Below are positions 53,638 through 64,000 of a stretch of 64,000 nucleotides of DNA, one piece after another. The position numbers were made by a program, and so were the translations under genes. The notes under the pieces were generated by a model. It did not search any database. It worked only from the letters and a program-made list of their open reading frames with translations, and was not told the origin of the DNA. Numbering within the stretch: the stretch's first letter is position 1; every line of letters starts with the position of its first letter. The stretch is from Sinonovacula constricta (lineage: Eukaryota > Mollusca > Bivalvia > Cardiida > Solecurtidae): the NCBI GenBank assembly GCA_007844125.1, contig CM017556.1, positions 76,095,618-76,159,617 on the forward strand, in the 5' to 3' direction.

Positions 53638-53938
53638 ATGAGTGTTTCATATGCATATACGCGTTTGGAAACCGAAAACCAAACACAAGTTTTATCTGTG
53701 AATATTTCTGAACCAGTAAAAACACCGATGGAGTTACTTGAGGAACGATTAGGCCCGGTACAAAGAGAAATGCCGCTTGTTGTTATGTTGTTGGTGTTAT
53801 ATTGCCTGATATTTGCATCAGGCTTACTTGGAAATTTAACAACTTGTTATGTCATAACGAATAAAAGTTATATGCGTACAACAACGAATTATTACCTGTT
53901 ATCTCTCGCTATTTCGGATCTATTAACACTTATAATAG
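53638..53938 (+). CDS. Receptor exon 1: N-terminus, TM1 and most of TM2
   Basis: Encodes residues 1-100 and the first base of G101. The N-terminal extracellular part of about 45 residues has sequons NQT and NIS. TM1 spans about residues 46-73 and TM2 starts around residue 84. The donor is AG|GTGAGT at 53939. No signal peptide is apparent, which is normal for this family. Confidence 0.9.
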
Positions 53939-56900
53939 GTGAGTTTTGAGTACGTCATATATATATATATATAACATTTTACTACATTGAGATTTTGTGG
54001 TTTAATATATTGTGTTCTTTGAATATTAACACGAATAAATATAACAAAAATAGACATTTAAATGCTTTATATATAGAGTGATAAAATTGTATGGTTTGTA
54101 AAGAGAAAGTTTTTTCAACTATTATTCAACCTATGCCTCCTCTTTTAAGTTAATGTATATATGGGCAACACAACAATAACTTAGCACAACTATCTTTTAT
54201 ATTATATTATTAACGTTATATGAAAAACGCCAAACTTTTGCAATTTTAAGCAAGCAAATATTTTACTAACAACATTTTGTTATAACTGATGAGATTGGAT
54301 TCGAGCAAATCGCATAAAGACAATACATTTTTAGTTAAGAAAATAGTTTACGCCTTGTTTACATTAAAAAACTACAAAACCTTTGAAAATCTATAAAAAA
54401 AATATAGACTATGTTAATTGCAATCTATAACTCTTAAAAGATAAAGGAAACCGATGGAGTGACAATATGATGCAAGTTCAAAACACAATCTTTTGTCAAA
54501 ATGATATTAATGATAACATTGTTTTATGGCACTGTATTTTTTTATTCATTATATAGAAACAGCTTAAAATCACACAACGATTTGTTAATTGGTGTTTCAT
54601 TCTTTGTACAAATAATACATAATGAATTAATTTGATATGACTTTTTCAATCTGTTCATTCGATTGTGCCTAATTGTTATTGTAATATTAAAGGTTGAGAT
54701 AAGTGTAAAATACAACAAGTGGTCTATACTAAAACAGACCATCAGCATCTGACAGTGAAATCATGTCATGTTCTAGTGTTTAAGTATTTTATTTAAACAT
54801 AAACTTACAGATTTATCTCCGATCGAAACTTTCTCAGTATAAACGGTTAACAAAACCTTGATACAACGATTGATTGACTTGCTTCCTGGATAACGATATA
54901 TGACTAGTTGACATGTTCTTGCTGTAGAGCATCGTAATAAGGACAATGTGAAATCACCGTTCAATTGCCGCCACGGCAATTTGCCTTTTCGTGGCACAAC
55001 AAACGTTGCATGAAATTAAACCCACTGCTTTCATCGTGTATGGATCTTATTACATTTATTATCAAAGCTGTGGATAGTACCTGCATATAATGATACTTTA
55101 CTGTATACCATTTAATAATATGGAAATATAAATTTAAACTGGGCTTATGAATAACAGTTAAAATGACTAAACTGGCGAAAAGAAATACAAGTGGAACATT
55201 TAGTTACGAAAAAAAAGAAAACACAATATGAAATAAACGTTATGGTTAAATTTAATGTCATTCAATTATATCTGAAAATGCTATAAAGATAGCACTAATG
55301 GTTTATAAGCCGCCAGTGGTGTTTTCGACCAGTGGATAATGACTCCGCCAACCTTTAGATCATGAACTCTGTGCCCAATTAGCATGCATGGCGTCTTGTA
55401 GCTGGTGCCCAATAAAGCAAACATCCAATCTTATCGTTGTCGTCTTAAACCTTTCGACTATATCAATCGTAAACAAAAATATTTTAGATCTGTTCTTTCC
55501 TTGCAAAACAATACTTATGCCTGTCCCAAAATGGAAAGTAAATTATTGTTGTGGGCCATTTTACAAGTAGATTAATACTTTGGCATACCTTTTTATCTGT
55601 ATAAAGTGTACTGATACACAAAGTACGGTTTAGAAAACGACACAAAGATTGCATCTGCTGATAAATAGATTCTCTAGCCAAAGTAAGCATAGTTAGCCAG
55701 TAATGGTAATATTTAAAAGTTTATACGTCTACAAGGAGAATGTCACTGCCAGGAAACGTTTGCAATAAAACCGACAAAATAGATGTTTGTGTCTCCATGT
55801 GGATAATTATTCAATGAGTAATCAAAATCATTTCTCATTTAATTTGTGGTAAATAAAGTTGTCATATTTCATTCAATTACATTTCCAAATCAATTAATCC
55901 TTAACACCAGATTTGAAATTAATTTAGACTTGAATATGCACTTGCGATCTAAATGATCTTCAGATAAATCGACATTTATAGTCTAATTTAACCAAGTTAT
56001 TGTTGTTTGTGAAACATTTTAGTTTGATATGCAAACACCGATGTCCGGTGTGCATGTATGATTCACAAGCTTCATATAAAAGTAGTTTTAGTTTTCCTAA
56101 GTCTATGTTTCTTATAATTTATTGGGATACAAGTTTTACCAATTCTAGTTATCCCTCTTGGCTTCTCTAGCCAGGACCAAGGTACTAACAACATAGAACC
56201 TTGTGCAGTGAATAGTCTTGACTTACATGTAGTTGTTAGTTGAGGGTTTCAACCCTATAACTAAATCACGAACGCTGACAAACATGGTTAGTTTTTCGTT
56301 TTCTAATATGCACGAACCCTAAGAGAGTATATATTTTATAATCCTTGTACTGAAAAGTATGAGGAAATAAAACTATTTTGTTCTTTTGTCATCTCAGTCA
56401 TTTATATTTAAGCCAACGTTATTATTTTTAAGTAACTGCAAATTAAATTGAGGAAATCTATGTACAAATACTACTAAGTGTTTGGGTGGTTGTTGCTGTA
56501 TTGCCATATAATGAGAAGAAAAGGCAATATTTTACAACTTTTCCCTGTAACGTGTTCTGAGTAAACCGTATCGTAAGATAATCATAAGAACAACACAATT
56601 AACACAATTGATTGGGTACACATATACCTTCGTATGAAACACATGTTATTTATTCACCACTTAGGATAGGATTTATTGGGATTTATTTATATCGATTCTT
56701 CATTATCATTTTCAGGTCTGCCAACAGAAGCTTATTCCATCTGGGAATCGTATCCTTGGAGATTCGGCAAAGTGTTTTGCATAATCAAAGCGCTATTCGT
56801 CGAGATGACATCCTATGCGTCGGTTCTAACCATCACAGCTTTCACCGTAGAAAGATATATCGCCATTTGTAAACCGCTGAAAACCCATAAAATCGTTGCC

Positions 56901-59689
56901 TTCTCTAGATGTATTAAAATAATTGTAGGAATTTGGTTTATTTCCCTGTGCTGTGCGTTACCATATCCTATTCACACGGAGCTCTACTACTACGTAGAAA
57001 CAGCCGACCACAAGCCAATAGAAGACTCCCTTCAGTGTAACATCCCACCGAGGTACTACGAACGCATGTCACACGTGTTCCAAATTTCGACATTTGTGTT
57101 CTTCGTCTTACCTCTTACCGTTATAATTGTCCTTTATACAATGATCGGTATGGCATTAAGAAAGGCAGATGTGAACCGCAACGCTTCGGACAGATGTTAC
57201 CAAAGCTACCAGCGACAAAACAGCAACGGCCATCACCATAAATGTCCATCCTCTTTGTCCACCCGGAGTGTCCTGCGTATATTAGGTAGGTAATTAACGT
57301 TGTTAATTCCTAATTCTAGGGGAATAGAATCGTATAAGACATAAAAGATATGACACTTATGACACTTCTGCTAAAATCATATTATGCTACTTATGAAAAA
57401 GGATGAAAACAGTCTAATTATATATAAAAAATTACAAAGTTGGAGTCATTTATGAAACAAAGTATTTTTGTGGGATATTTTACTATTTTGTTTGATCTCA
57501 TTTGAGTTTTAATATTCAACGACGGTATCCACTCAACAAATCAGTAGTGTCAATGGTATTGTAGGGTGCAACTACTGAAGTCTGTTCTAAAATTTACAAA
57601 CTTACTCACATTCGACTTATGGAAAATCAATTCTATATACACATGAACAGGATGCTACAACCAGTTGTATTTCTTATCTGGTTATTTTATTCTTGATTTT
57701 GATGGGATCATTATTTTATCAGCATCACTACAATTGAATGACGCAATAACTGTTTTGTTTTAAATAAAATATGTTTTCTTATTACTTCTTGCATTTGAGT
57801 ACCCCTCAGGAAGTGCGATGTTAGAGCGCTGTAAAACCGGTTTAAGCATCGGGACAGATTCTGACGACTGACCCTTTTAAGGCTCTAATTATTGGTTTTG
57901 GGTTTTTATATACTGTCACGTCACATTTATGCTGTAACTTTTGCATTTGACTGGCATGTGAATACCTCTGTACCGAGCCTTTTAAAATTTTAATATGTAT
58001 TGCCATGTTCAAAGGACCTTTTCTATTTTGTTAGTATGGAGATGTTTTGAAAATGAGATCTACTTGTTCCCTATTTTTACTAGATTAATAATATTATTTA
58101 AGTAAAATAACAAAAGTTGGAGACTTTATAGCTTGTAATTCAGTCCACTTGTTTTCAAAATCTAAATGTGGATGTCCGTCTGTATTATAAAATACTCTAT
58201 TTATCTATATTTCTAGGCTTAATTTTTAAAAACATTACAAAGATCACCTGATATTCTGTGTGCCTTATTGGGTATGGAAGCAACGACCTAGAAATTATTT
58301 CAGTTCAGGAAGTTTATTTCACTGTTTTGTACATTTTTACCTTTGAAATTCATACCGTTTCAGTCGCGGTGGTGGTTGCCTTCTTTGTCAGCTGGGCCCC
58401 ATTCCACGCCCAGCGCCTCCTCACAATCTACAACAAACACTGGACCCCACTGACACTCGACATTCAGAGCTTCCTGTTCTATACCTCAGGTAGGTCATAC
58501 TTCAATCTAATTGACGTACCGGTGCTTTGTTTGACTTTTTTCTTTTATAATATATTGTAGAGGCGATTTATGTTCATTATAGTTACATCTACCTCCGGTA
58601 GACGAAGATGCCGGCCAAAGGTCTAGGTAGAACCATCGGCGAATCACAGGTCAGCTGTAAGACCTTTCCACAAAAAGTCCTCCAATGAGACTCCAACAGA
58701 AAGAAAGGCTAAGCAACCAGATGAGTTACATATCAGCGATTCTTTCACTACGCCCCACAGGTCGGCGTTAGCTAATAACATGAAAACAGCACTTTTAATT
58801 TATAAAAAATATTTGATTTAGCTTGACATGGCAATCCATAATGTTTGAAAAACCAGTTATGTGTTTTAATCCAATCTTTAAGACCATATTATTATTGCAT
58901 AAATCGCAAAACGGTTCAGTTTTATACTCTTTATATAAAACCAATATTTTAACAGAAAGATTTTGTAGTTTTGCTTAGGCTTATTCATTAGTTGCTATAT
59001 TCGTGGCATGTTTACATTGTTAATTATATATGGACATATTGAATAGAAATATGAAGTGCAAATATTCGAGACGTTAAGCAATGCATGGTATAAATACATA
59101 TACGCACTTCTTTGTTTCAGGTGTCCTGTACTTTGTCGGGTCAACTGTTAATCCGATTCTTTACAATTTAATGTCGCGGCGGTATCGAATGGCATTCCTT
59201 GAAACAATATGTCATATCACAGTGTCCGATCGACATAGCTCGGGTCGTGTCATCAATGGTACTTTTCGCACTTCGCAGGATCGAACCAGCTGCCTAAGGT
59301 ATCCACCAGAGAATCACCGGTCATTCGGTCGACCTCGGTCATCGACGGGGGACCGGTCTTTGCTCAGTGAAGCGCAGGAACGACGTATGGCTCGGTATGC
59401 CATGGCACAGCATTCCACAGTAAGGGAAGGAGGACTTGGCAAAAGCTCTAGGGAAATCATGATAAACACTAAAGGAGCCTGGCGGTCACAGGGTAGCAGC
59501 GACAGAACAGCAGCTCTCCGATTTTCAACATCAGTCATGCCAAAGAAACCGCGCTCACGCTCCTATCCGTTTGATCAAGATCACTGTCAGTATAACTGTT
59601 TAGCACATGTAGCCAGAGATAAACTCTTTGAAGAAACTGTCATAAAGGAGGAATCGAATACAATTGAAGAAATAAACGGTTTTGTGTAA
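53638..59689 (+). CDS. Neuromedin U / pyrokinin / CAPA-type neuropeptide receptor (class A GPCR), four coding exons
   Basis: Joining 53638-53938, 56716-57285, 58364-58489 and 59121-59689 gives 1566 nt: 521 residues plus stop, with no frame break. All introns are GT-AG and phase 1. Visible landmarks: N-glycosylation sequons at N14 and N22; TM1 with GN66; TM2 with LAISD94; TM3 beginning at C122 and ending in ERY (146-148); TM4 with W174; ECL2 C208, the likely partner of C122; TM5 with P233; TM6 VVVAFFVSWAPFH (293-305); TM7 NPILY (343-347); C363 after TM7 as a possible palmitoylation site; and a long Ser/Arg-rich tail to 521. The stretch GLPTEAYSIW after TM2, E105 (2.61) and E130 (3.33), and LVAVVVAFF..WAPFHAQRL in TM6 are hallmarks of the NMU/pyrokinin/CAPA receptors, which couple to G proteins at the plasma membrane and bind peptides ending in PRX-amide. 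In molluscs the small cardioactive peptides are plausible ligands (inference). The ATG at 53638 is the first after an in-frame TGA at 53614; a spliced 5' UTR exon cannot be excluded. Subfamily naming is uncertain. Confidence 0.93.
53939..56715 (+). other. Intron 1 of the receptor gene (2777 nt)
   Basis: GT-AG, phase 1, interrupting the end of TM2. It has an (AT)n run at 53957-53973 just after the donor, a weak tRNA-like stretch near 55310-55385, and a short stem-loop around 56240-56268. I see no further coding exon in it. Confidence 0.85.
56716..57285 (+). CDS. Receptor exon 2: end of TM2 to ICL3 (TM3, TM4, TM5)
   Basis: Acceptor TTTTCAG ends at 56715 and donor TTAG|GTAGGT starts at 57286. 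Encodes residues 102-290 and parts of G101 and V291. It holds TM3 with ERY, TM4, ECL2 with C208, TM5 and most of ICL3, which has a short His run (HHH, 273-275). An alternative donor 4 nt downstream would break the frame into TM6, so 57285 is chosen. Confidence 0.93.
57286..58363 (+). other. Intron 2 of the receptor gene (1078 nt) with a decayed family A repeat
   Basis: GT-AG, phase 1. The segment 57625-58035 is a strongly diverged family A repeat in reverse orientation, recognisable by CAGGAAGTGCGATGTTAGAG, AAACCGGTTTAAGCA and the terminal GCCATGTTCAAAGGACCTTT region. Confidence 0.8.
57625..58035 (-). repeat. Family A repeat, strongly decayed copy inside receptor intron 2
   Basis: ACATGAACAGGATGCTACAA, CAGGAAGTGCGATG, AAAACCGGTTTAAGCAT and ATGTGAATACCTCTGTACC occur in family order. 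Confidence 0.75.
58364..58489 (+). CDS. Receptor exon 3: TM6 and ECL3
   Basis: Acceptor CCGTTTCAG ends at 58363 and donor CTCAG|GTAGGT starts at 58490. Encodes residues 292-332. The join restores L-V-AVVVAFF at the start of TM6, as in family members. The usual CWAP of TM6 is SWAP here (S300). Confidence 0.93.
58490..59120 (+). other. Intron 3 of the receptor gene (631 nt) with a SINE
   Basis: GT-AG, phase 1, cutting TM7. It contains an antisense SINE at about 58580-58780. Confidence 0.85.
58580..58780 (-). mobile_element. SINE copy inside receptor intron 3, antisense
   Basis: GGTCTAGGTAGAACCATCGG, CACAGGTCAGCTGTAAGACC and GGCTAAGCAACCAGATGAGT match the 32.6-kb SINE. Confidence 0.65.
59121..59689 (+). 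CDS. Receptor exon 4: TM7 and long cytoplasmic tail
   Basis: Acceptor TTTGTTTCAG ends at 59120. Encodes residues 334-521 after G333. NPILY at 343-347 is followed by a basic helix-8 segment with C363, then about 150 residues rich in Ser, Arg and Thr. Such a tail could serve arrestin/kinase regulation (inference). It ends with an acidic stretch and the stop at 59687-59689. Confidence 0.92.
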
Positions 59690-59690
59690 A

Positions 59691-59696
59691 AATAAA
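59691..59696 (+). terminator. AATAAA polyadenylation signal candidate next to the receptor stop codon
   Basis: AATAAA starts one base after the stop triplet. A second AATAAA at 59897-59902 gives a more usual 3' UTR length of about 210 nt. Others lie near 60381 and 60434. Which is used cannot be told from sequence alone. Confidence 0.4.
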
Positions 59697-59896
59697 ATAA
59701 CTATGCCTTATTCATCACAGGTACCATGTGCTCAAATTGATTTGTTTGTTTTTTCGTGTTTACATGTGTATACATGTCGTACATGTTGTTAAGATTCACT
59801 TTAAGTCGATAATTTCGGTAGTTATGGTATTATATATATACTTCATTTTAAAATCATCTTTATAATCTGAAAACACATGTAGTTGAAACAATTTGG

Positions 59897-59902
59897 AATA
59901 AA
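59897..59902 (+). terminator. AATAAA polyadenylation signal candidate, likely receptor 3' end
   Basis: Perfect AATAAA about 210 nt after the stop, in AT-rich sequence with a T/G-rich stretch shortly downstream. Confidence 0.4.
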
Positions 59903-62699
59903 TTCAGTTTAGTTCTATTGTGATTAATAATGGATTGTCACGGATCTGATAAGACTAAAATAAGATATGTACGTCTCTTGAACATGTGAGAACAAATGGA
60001 CAATTAAAGTGTGAAATATTGACGTACACTCTTTGTGAAAACATCTAAATCGTTATGTGTAATGAACCTGTAGTTATTTTTAACAAATTCATCAACTTAT
60101 CTTTTAATTATTTGGATTCGATTGGTGTTATAAGAGATTGTAATGTTGAAGTAGAGCCGCCTCGAAATATCTTTCCCAGAATGTATTTCTTGTGCCGATA
60201 CATTATAAAACATTATACTTTATACATATTTGAACCCAATGTGTTTGAATCATCGGGTTTGTGCTCTAATTAAAGATTTGTACGCTATCTTTACATGCTT
60301 AGGGTGTACAACATTTGTAACAAGATCATATTCATTTATGTAAAGATGTCATTTTATAATATACGGCAGATGTTCATACAAAATAAAACTAAGTGAAAAT
60401 TTAATTACAATTGAATGTATATACTGTTTATCAAATAAAAACTTCTGCATTATTCTGCTGTCGTTTCCTTTCTTTCGTAACCGCCAATGCCATCACTAGA
60501 GCATTATGTTTAGCTGCATCCATTATCATCAACAATTAACACTGTACATCAATAAATTTCAACAAGAAATACAATATATTGAAATTATGTCTAGAGAGGC
60601 TTTGTTATGTTGTTGTTTTTGTAGTGTTCTTTGTACCTTTTTTGATAGTGTTTAATGTGATGTCAACAAGTGCTGCTTAGCAATGAACTAGAAAACACTA
60701 TTCTTAAAAGTATTCGAAGATCAACTGCTGAAAGAAAATCCATTTTGTTTTTCAATTTGTATTGTTTCCATTTCATTTGTTACGAAGGTATATGTAGCTG
60801 TGCTTACCAGGGGCTTTATAATTCAATTAATTAAAGAAGAGCGTTTATAAGTTGTCAGTATACATTTTTGTGTACGCTCATATAATTTACACTGTTGACA
60901 GTTCAATAGCAGCGAGGGACAAATTGTTGTGAAACATGGACTTGATCTCATAAAACATACATTGACCGAATAATTATACGTTTATGTAAATATCAATATA
61001 TTTTCTGTTTATGACCTGTAATCACGTCTGACAGCGCTATAAATAGACAACTAATAAGACATAAACATCTAACTACAAGAGATAATTGCAATAGGGTACA
61101 GACAGTCCATGTCTTATTTGTGGGCATCTTGCCTTTTCTAGTAATAAAGCAGAGATCCTTATTCATTAAAGTGCTTCCAACCGTATTCATCGTTACAATT
61201 AGTTTAATTGCTTCTCCTTGAAAAATGATAAAGATGTTTACATCCTTTCGTCTGTAGACATTAGATAAATGGTTAAGATAGATGGCTAATAGATGACACC
61301 ATTTCATACAAAACATACCTTACACAAATAACATATAAAATATACAAATAACGAACATACTAATTTCTCTCGAAAAATTACGCATCATCTCAACTTTCTA
61401 ACAAATCAATCTCTGCCTAACAACACTAAGAGAAGATGTGAAGTGCTGTCCAAATACAGTGTAAGCTCTCCACTACAACATTATTTTAATTCAGCTTTAT
61501 TTTATGTTTGTCGTAATAAAATCAAAATTGTAAAGTCACATATTTATAATATAAGTTATCTTTTGTTGAAATATAAAAGAAATAGAAGAGCATACAAACT
61601 GACAAAGTGTAATTCTAAACACAGTATATATCCTTATTATAAGACTCAGAAAAGTCTTAAACAAAACAGGATTTAACTAAGTAAATGAAAATGAGCACTA
61701 AAATATGACTGAAGATAAATGCCTAAACATTTAGTCTTTATAAATTAATATCACGCTCGCAGGTAGATTGCTCCGCCTACCAAGTCACGTGACCCACTAT
61801 CTGATAACCTTGGACATCTTATCGATCGATCTTTTCAATACTCTATTGTCAACAAAGATAGCTGCCTGTTTAATTAAGCGATTTACCAACGAACTTGGCG
61901 AGCATATTATGCCAAGAAAATCGTCACTTCGGCAAAGAGTTCAAGCCAGACGATACACAAATGAATTTTACTTTCATTCAGTCAGGTTGACTTTTGAAAT
62001 GAACGAAGAAATTAACGTTGATTCTATTGTTTTCCGGTCACAACGAAAGAGCGAGAAGCCACACAGTGTGCACATGACGATCGGCCTAGATTTAGATACA
62101 GACGCATAGGCCTATGGTCGTGTAAATCCTTTGTAATTTCAGTCGACTTTTTCAACATTCAGCTTGTGGTGTTCACGATTACACGCTTTTATCAATCTTT
62201 TACATTTGTCCAGGTTACGTTTCGGCTTTGGAAATGGAATAAACGCGATGACGCCTATCAAACGATCCGGATATCGACTATCTGAATCACAAAGACCACA
62301 CAGACATTTTTAACCATTTTCTTTTCGCTTTTTTCGAACTTAAATAAGTATTATAGTTTCCACATCAGTGAAGATCCCTTATCTTGGCAGCCCCAAAAAT
62401 TAAAAGCTATACACCATTGCAGAGCTCTTGAAGTTCATATTTTTAGAATGCTATATTTTTAAAGTTAAAACATGCTCAAAGAATTAATACACATAAATAA
62501 ATAAAATTATTTGCCCATCCTTGAACAAAATGAACAGTGTAACTATTTTGGTTGTATTTTTTGACATTTTAAACTTTCAAAATATAGTTTTGATATTTAA
62601 AATATTTCATAAAATTCGTTACATTTGATATAAAATTCAGTAAAACAGACATAAAAAATTTAAAAAAAACACAGTGGTGAGTTCGGCCTGCATTAGCTT
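59903..62699. other. Intergenic DNA downstream of the receptor gene
   Basis: No supported gene. The stretch 61760-62300 is richer in CpG than its surroundings and has GTCACGTGAC at 61784-61793. An open frame over 61768-62109 has its first ATG only at 61909 and no recognisable domain. Confidence 0.5.
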
Positions 62700-62995
62700 C
62701 TGCCTTCAAAGATGGCTGCCTTAAACTGTTTTTTCAGTGATTATGATATCACATGGAAACTATCTATTCTTCTGTCTAAAAAAGGCAGTCAGGTTGTCCA
62801 AGGAAAATGGCGACCGAATACAAAAGAATCACGTGACCAAATGGACCGCGCTGATTAGCTAACAATATGCGTCTTGTCCTGTCATTCAACTTTCGGCGTA
62901 ATGTTAATTGTAAGCTGCAGATAAAGAGTAGTCATTGACTTTATTCAGTTTTACAAGTTCACCGTGATTTTGAGGATTTCATAAACATCGTAAGT
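62700..62995 (+). promoter_or_regulatory. Possible TATA-less promoter and 5' UTR exon of a gene beyond the window
   Basis: AAGATGGCTGCC (62709-62720) and AAAATGGCGACCG (about 62804) resemble YY1-type promoter motifs. TCACGTGAC lies at 62829-62837. A consensus donor GTAAGT occurs at 62990-62995. No coding sequence is seen downstream before 64000, so this is inference only. Confidence 0.25.
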
Positions 62996-63340
62996 TACAT
63001 TTACCAGAAAAAACTGATATTTGTTTTTCTATTAGGACTATTTTGAAACAATGTTATCAGGTGTTCCTCTCACTTAACCAGTTACCTGACAAAAAGACAC
63101 TGGATTAGCACTTACACAAAATCAGTCAACCTTAATTCCTTATCAATAATTAAACGCGTGACACTTCCCAAGTAGCCACCCGGTTATGCTCGGCAGAAGT
63201 TATCACCGCCTTAATGGTCATATTTGCATGGCAGCGTACCTTTGCTGCTTAAAGGTTGTTGCTGATCAGTTGTGTCTTTTGGGAACGTTTTACTATATTA
63301 AAATAAAAGGCAATATTTCATTGCGTTGAAATAAAGTTAA

Positions 63341-63660
63341 AAGGTAAATAAGAAAAGGTCCTATCAAAATTACCACATATGTTTAAATCTAAACTACCTA
63401 TAGACAAAAACAAACAAAACAAACGGACTGGGATGCTTAAACCTGGTTTGTGGAGCGCTCCAACTTCGCGCTTCCTGAAAGTTTTTTTATCAAACAGACA
63501 GTGTAAATACAGATGTAGCGTCAAAGTGAGATAACTAACAGTAAGCACCCGCGTTGGGATTTAAAACAAATAAAAGTACTAATATACAGACAAAATAAAT
63601 AGTAATAAAATAAACTATCAACATATACACAATATGTACAGTAGATAAAAGCCTGAGGCT
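63341..63660 (+). repeat. Family B repeat, forward orientation
   Basis: AAGGTAAATAAGAAAAGGTC to ACAGTAGATAAAAGCCTGAG. Compared with the 45.4-kb copy it lacks the core CCAAGGCGGTAAC region. Confidence 0.85.
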
Positions 63661-63919
63661 TGTAGTGTGACAGTGGGGCGAATATTGGCAAAAATTGATT
63701 TTACTTTTTAAAAGAACTTGTACGAATCATTTTCTAAATATACAATATACTTTCTGATAAACAATGTGTATACTGTCTAAATACCGCTAACTAACATTGC
63801 TTATAAACAATCAATGTATTGTATTGTTAGTAAAAAATAAAAATAAAACGCAGCTTGTATTTAAATAGCTTATTGTGTTAACAGACCATCATAGAGGCAT
63901 TACTATGACGCTGTTAATA

Positions 63920-64000
63920 AGAATATATGACAAAGTCCTTTAAGCACTGCAACAAATACCAAACTCCGAAAAGTCACAGAACAATGGTATTTCACATGCA
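63920..64000 (+). repeat. Family A repeat, cut by the window end
   Basis: AAGAATATATGACAAAGTCC, CAAATACCAAACTCCGAAAA and GGTATTTCACATGCA are the first 80 bp of family A. Confidence 0.9.

Noticed and set aside
55310..55385. tRNA-like stretch in receptor intron 1
   Set aside because: The B box is poor and the similarity is too weak to call a SINE.
61768..62109. 113-codon frame in a CpG-richer patch
   Set aside because: It does not begin with ATG (first ATG at 61909), has no recognisable domain and no obvious splice sites. Kept only as a note.

Overview
This is eukaryotic DNA, most likely from a mollusc and probably a bivalve. It is strongly AT-rich and gene-poor, has GT-AG introns, and is full of short dispersed repeats, tRNA-headed SINEs, foldback elements and mini/microsatellites. 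The bivalve assignment is an inference from the SINE body and tail, which look like the Meta-type SINEs of bivalves, and from the type of receptor gene present. No bacterial-style gene organisation, rRNA or intact tRNA gene was seen.

The only gene I can support fully is on the + strand at 53638-59689. It has four coding exons (53638-53938, 56716-57285, 58364-58489, 59121-59689) joined by three phase-1 introns. The exons give a 521-residue rhodopsin-class GPCR of the neuromedin U / pyrokinin / CAPA (PRXamide) receptor family, with all seven helices and an intact frame. Intron 2 holds a decayed copy of the window's dominant repeat, and intron 3 holds a SINE.

Layout: 0-4 kb is unannotated DNA with one decayed repeat copy. 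4.04-5.55 kb is a 29-bp minisatellite of about 52 copies. 6.5-6.7 kb holds trinucleotide runs and 11.1-12.7 kb holds simple repeats and a 125-bp tandem repeat. 13.5-17.8 kb is a composite repeat block: outer inverted blocks, a 1.07-kb long inverted repeat, a CpG-rich degenerate tandem repeat and a 239-bp element bounded by 12-bp inverted repeats. 18-34 kb is mostly featureless, with SINEs, a foldback MITE and a mollusc-type ~140-bp tandem repeat at 28.7-29.3 kb. 40-52 kb is dense in one dispersed repeat (family A, about 600-660 bp, and its relative B), some copies in head-to-tail dimers. 53.6-59.7 kb is the receptor gene. 60-64 kb is intergenic, with a possible promoter or first exon of a further gene near 62.7-63.0 kb and more A/B repeats at the end.

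The most unusual observation is one family A copy (50549-50772) that differs from its relatives mainly by clustered A-to-G changes on the + strand. This is the pattern expected if an RNA intermediate had been hyper-edited by an ADAR before copying into the genome, although other explanations remain. Several family A copies also carry a perfect CRE palindrome (TGACGTCA), and the minisatellite repeats TGACTCA (AP-1 type) and TAATTA in most units.
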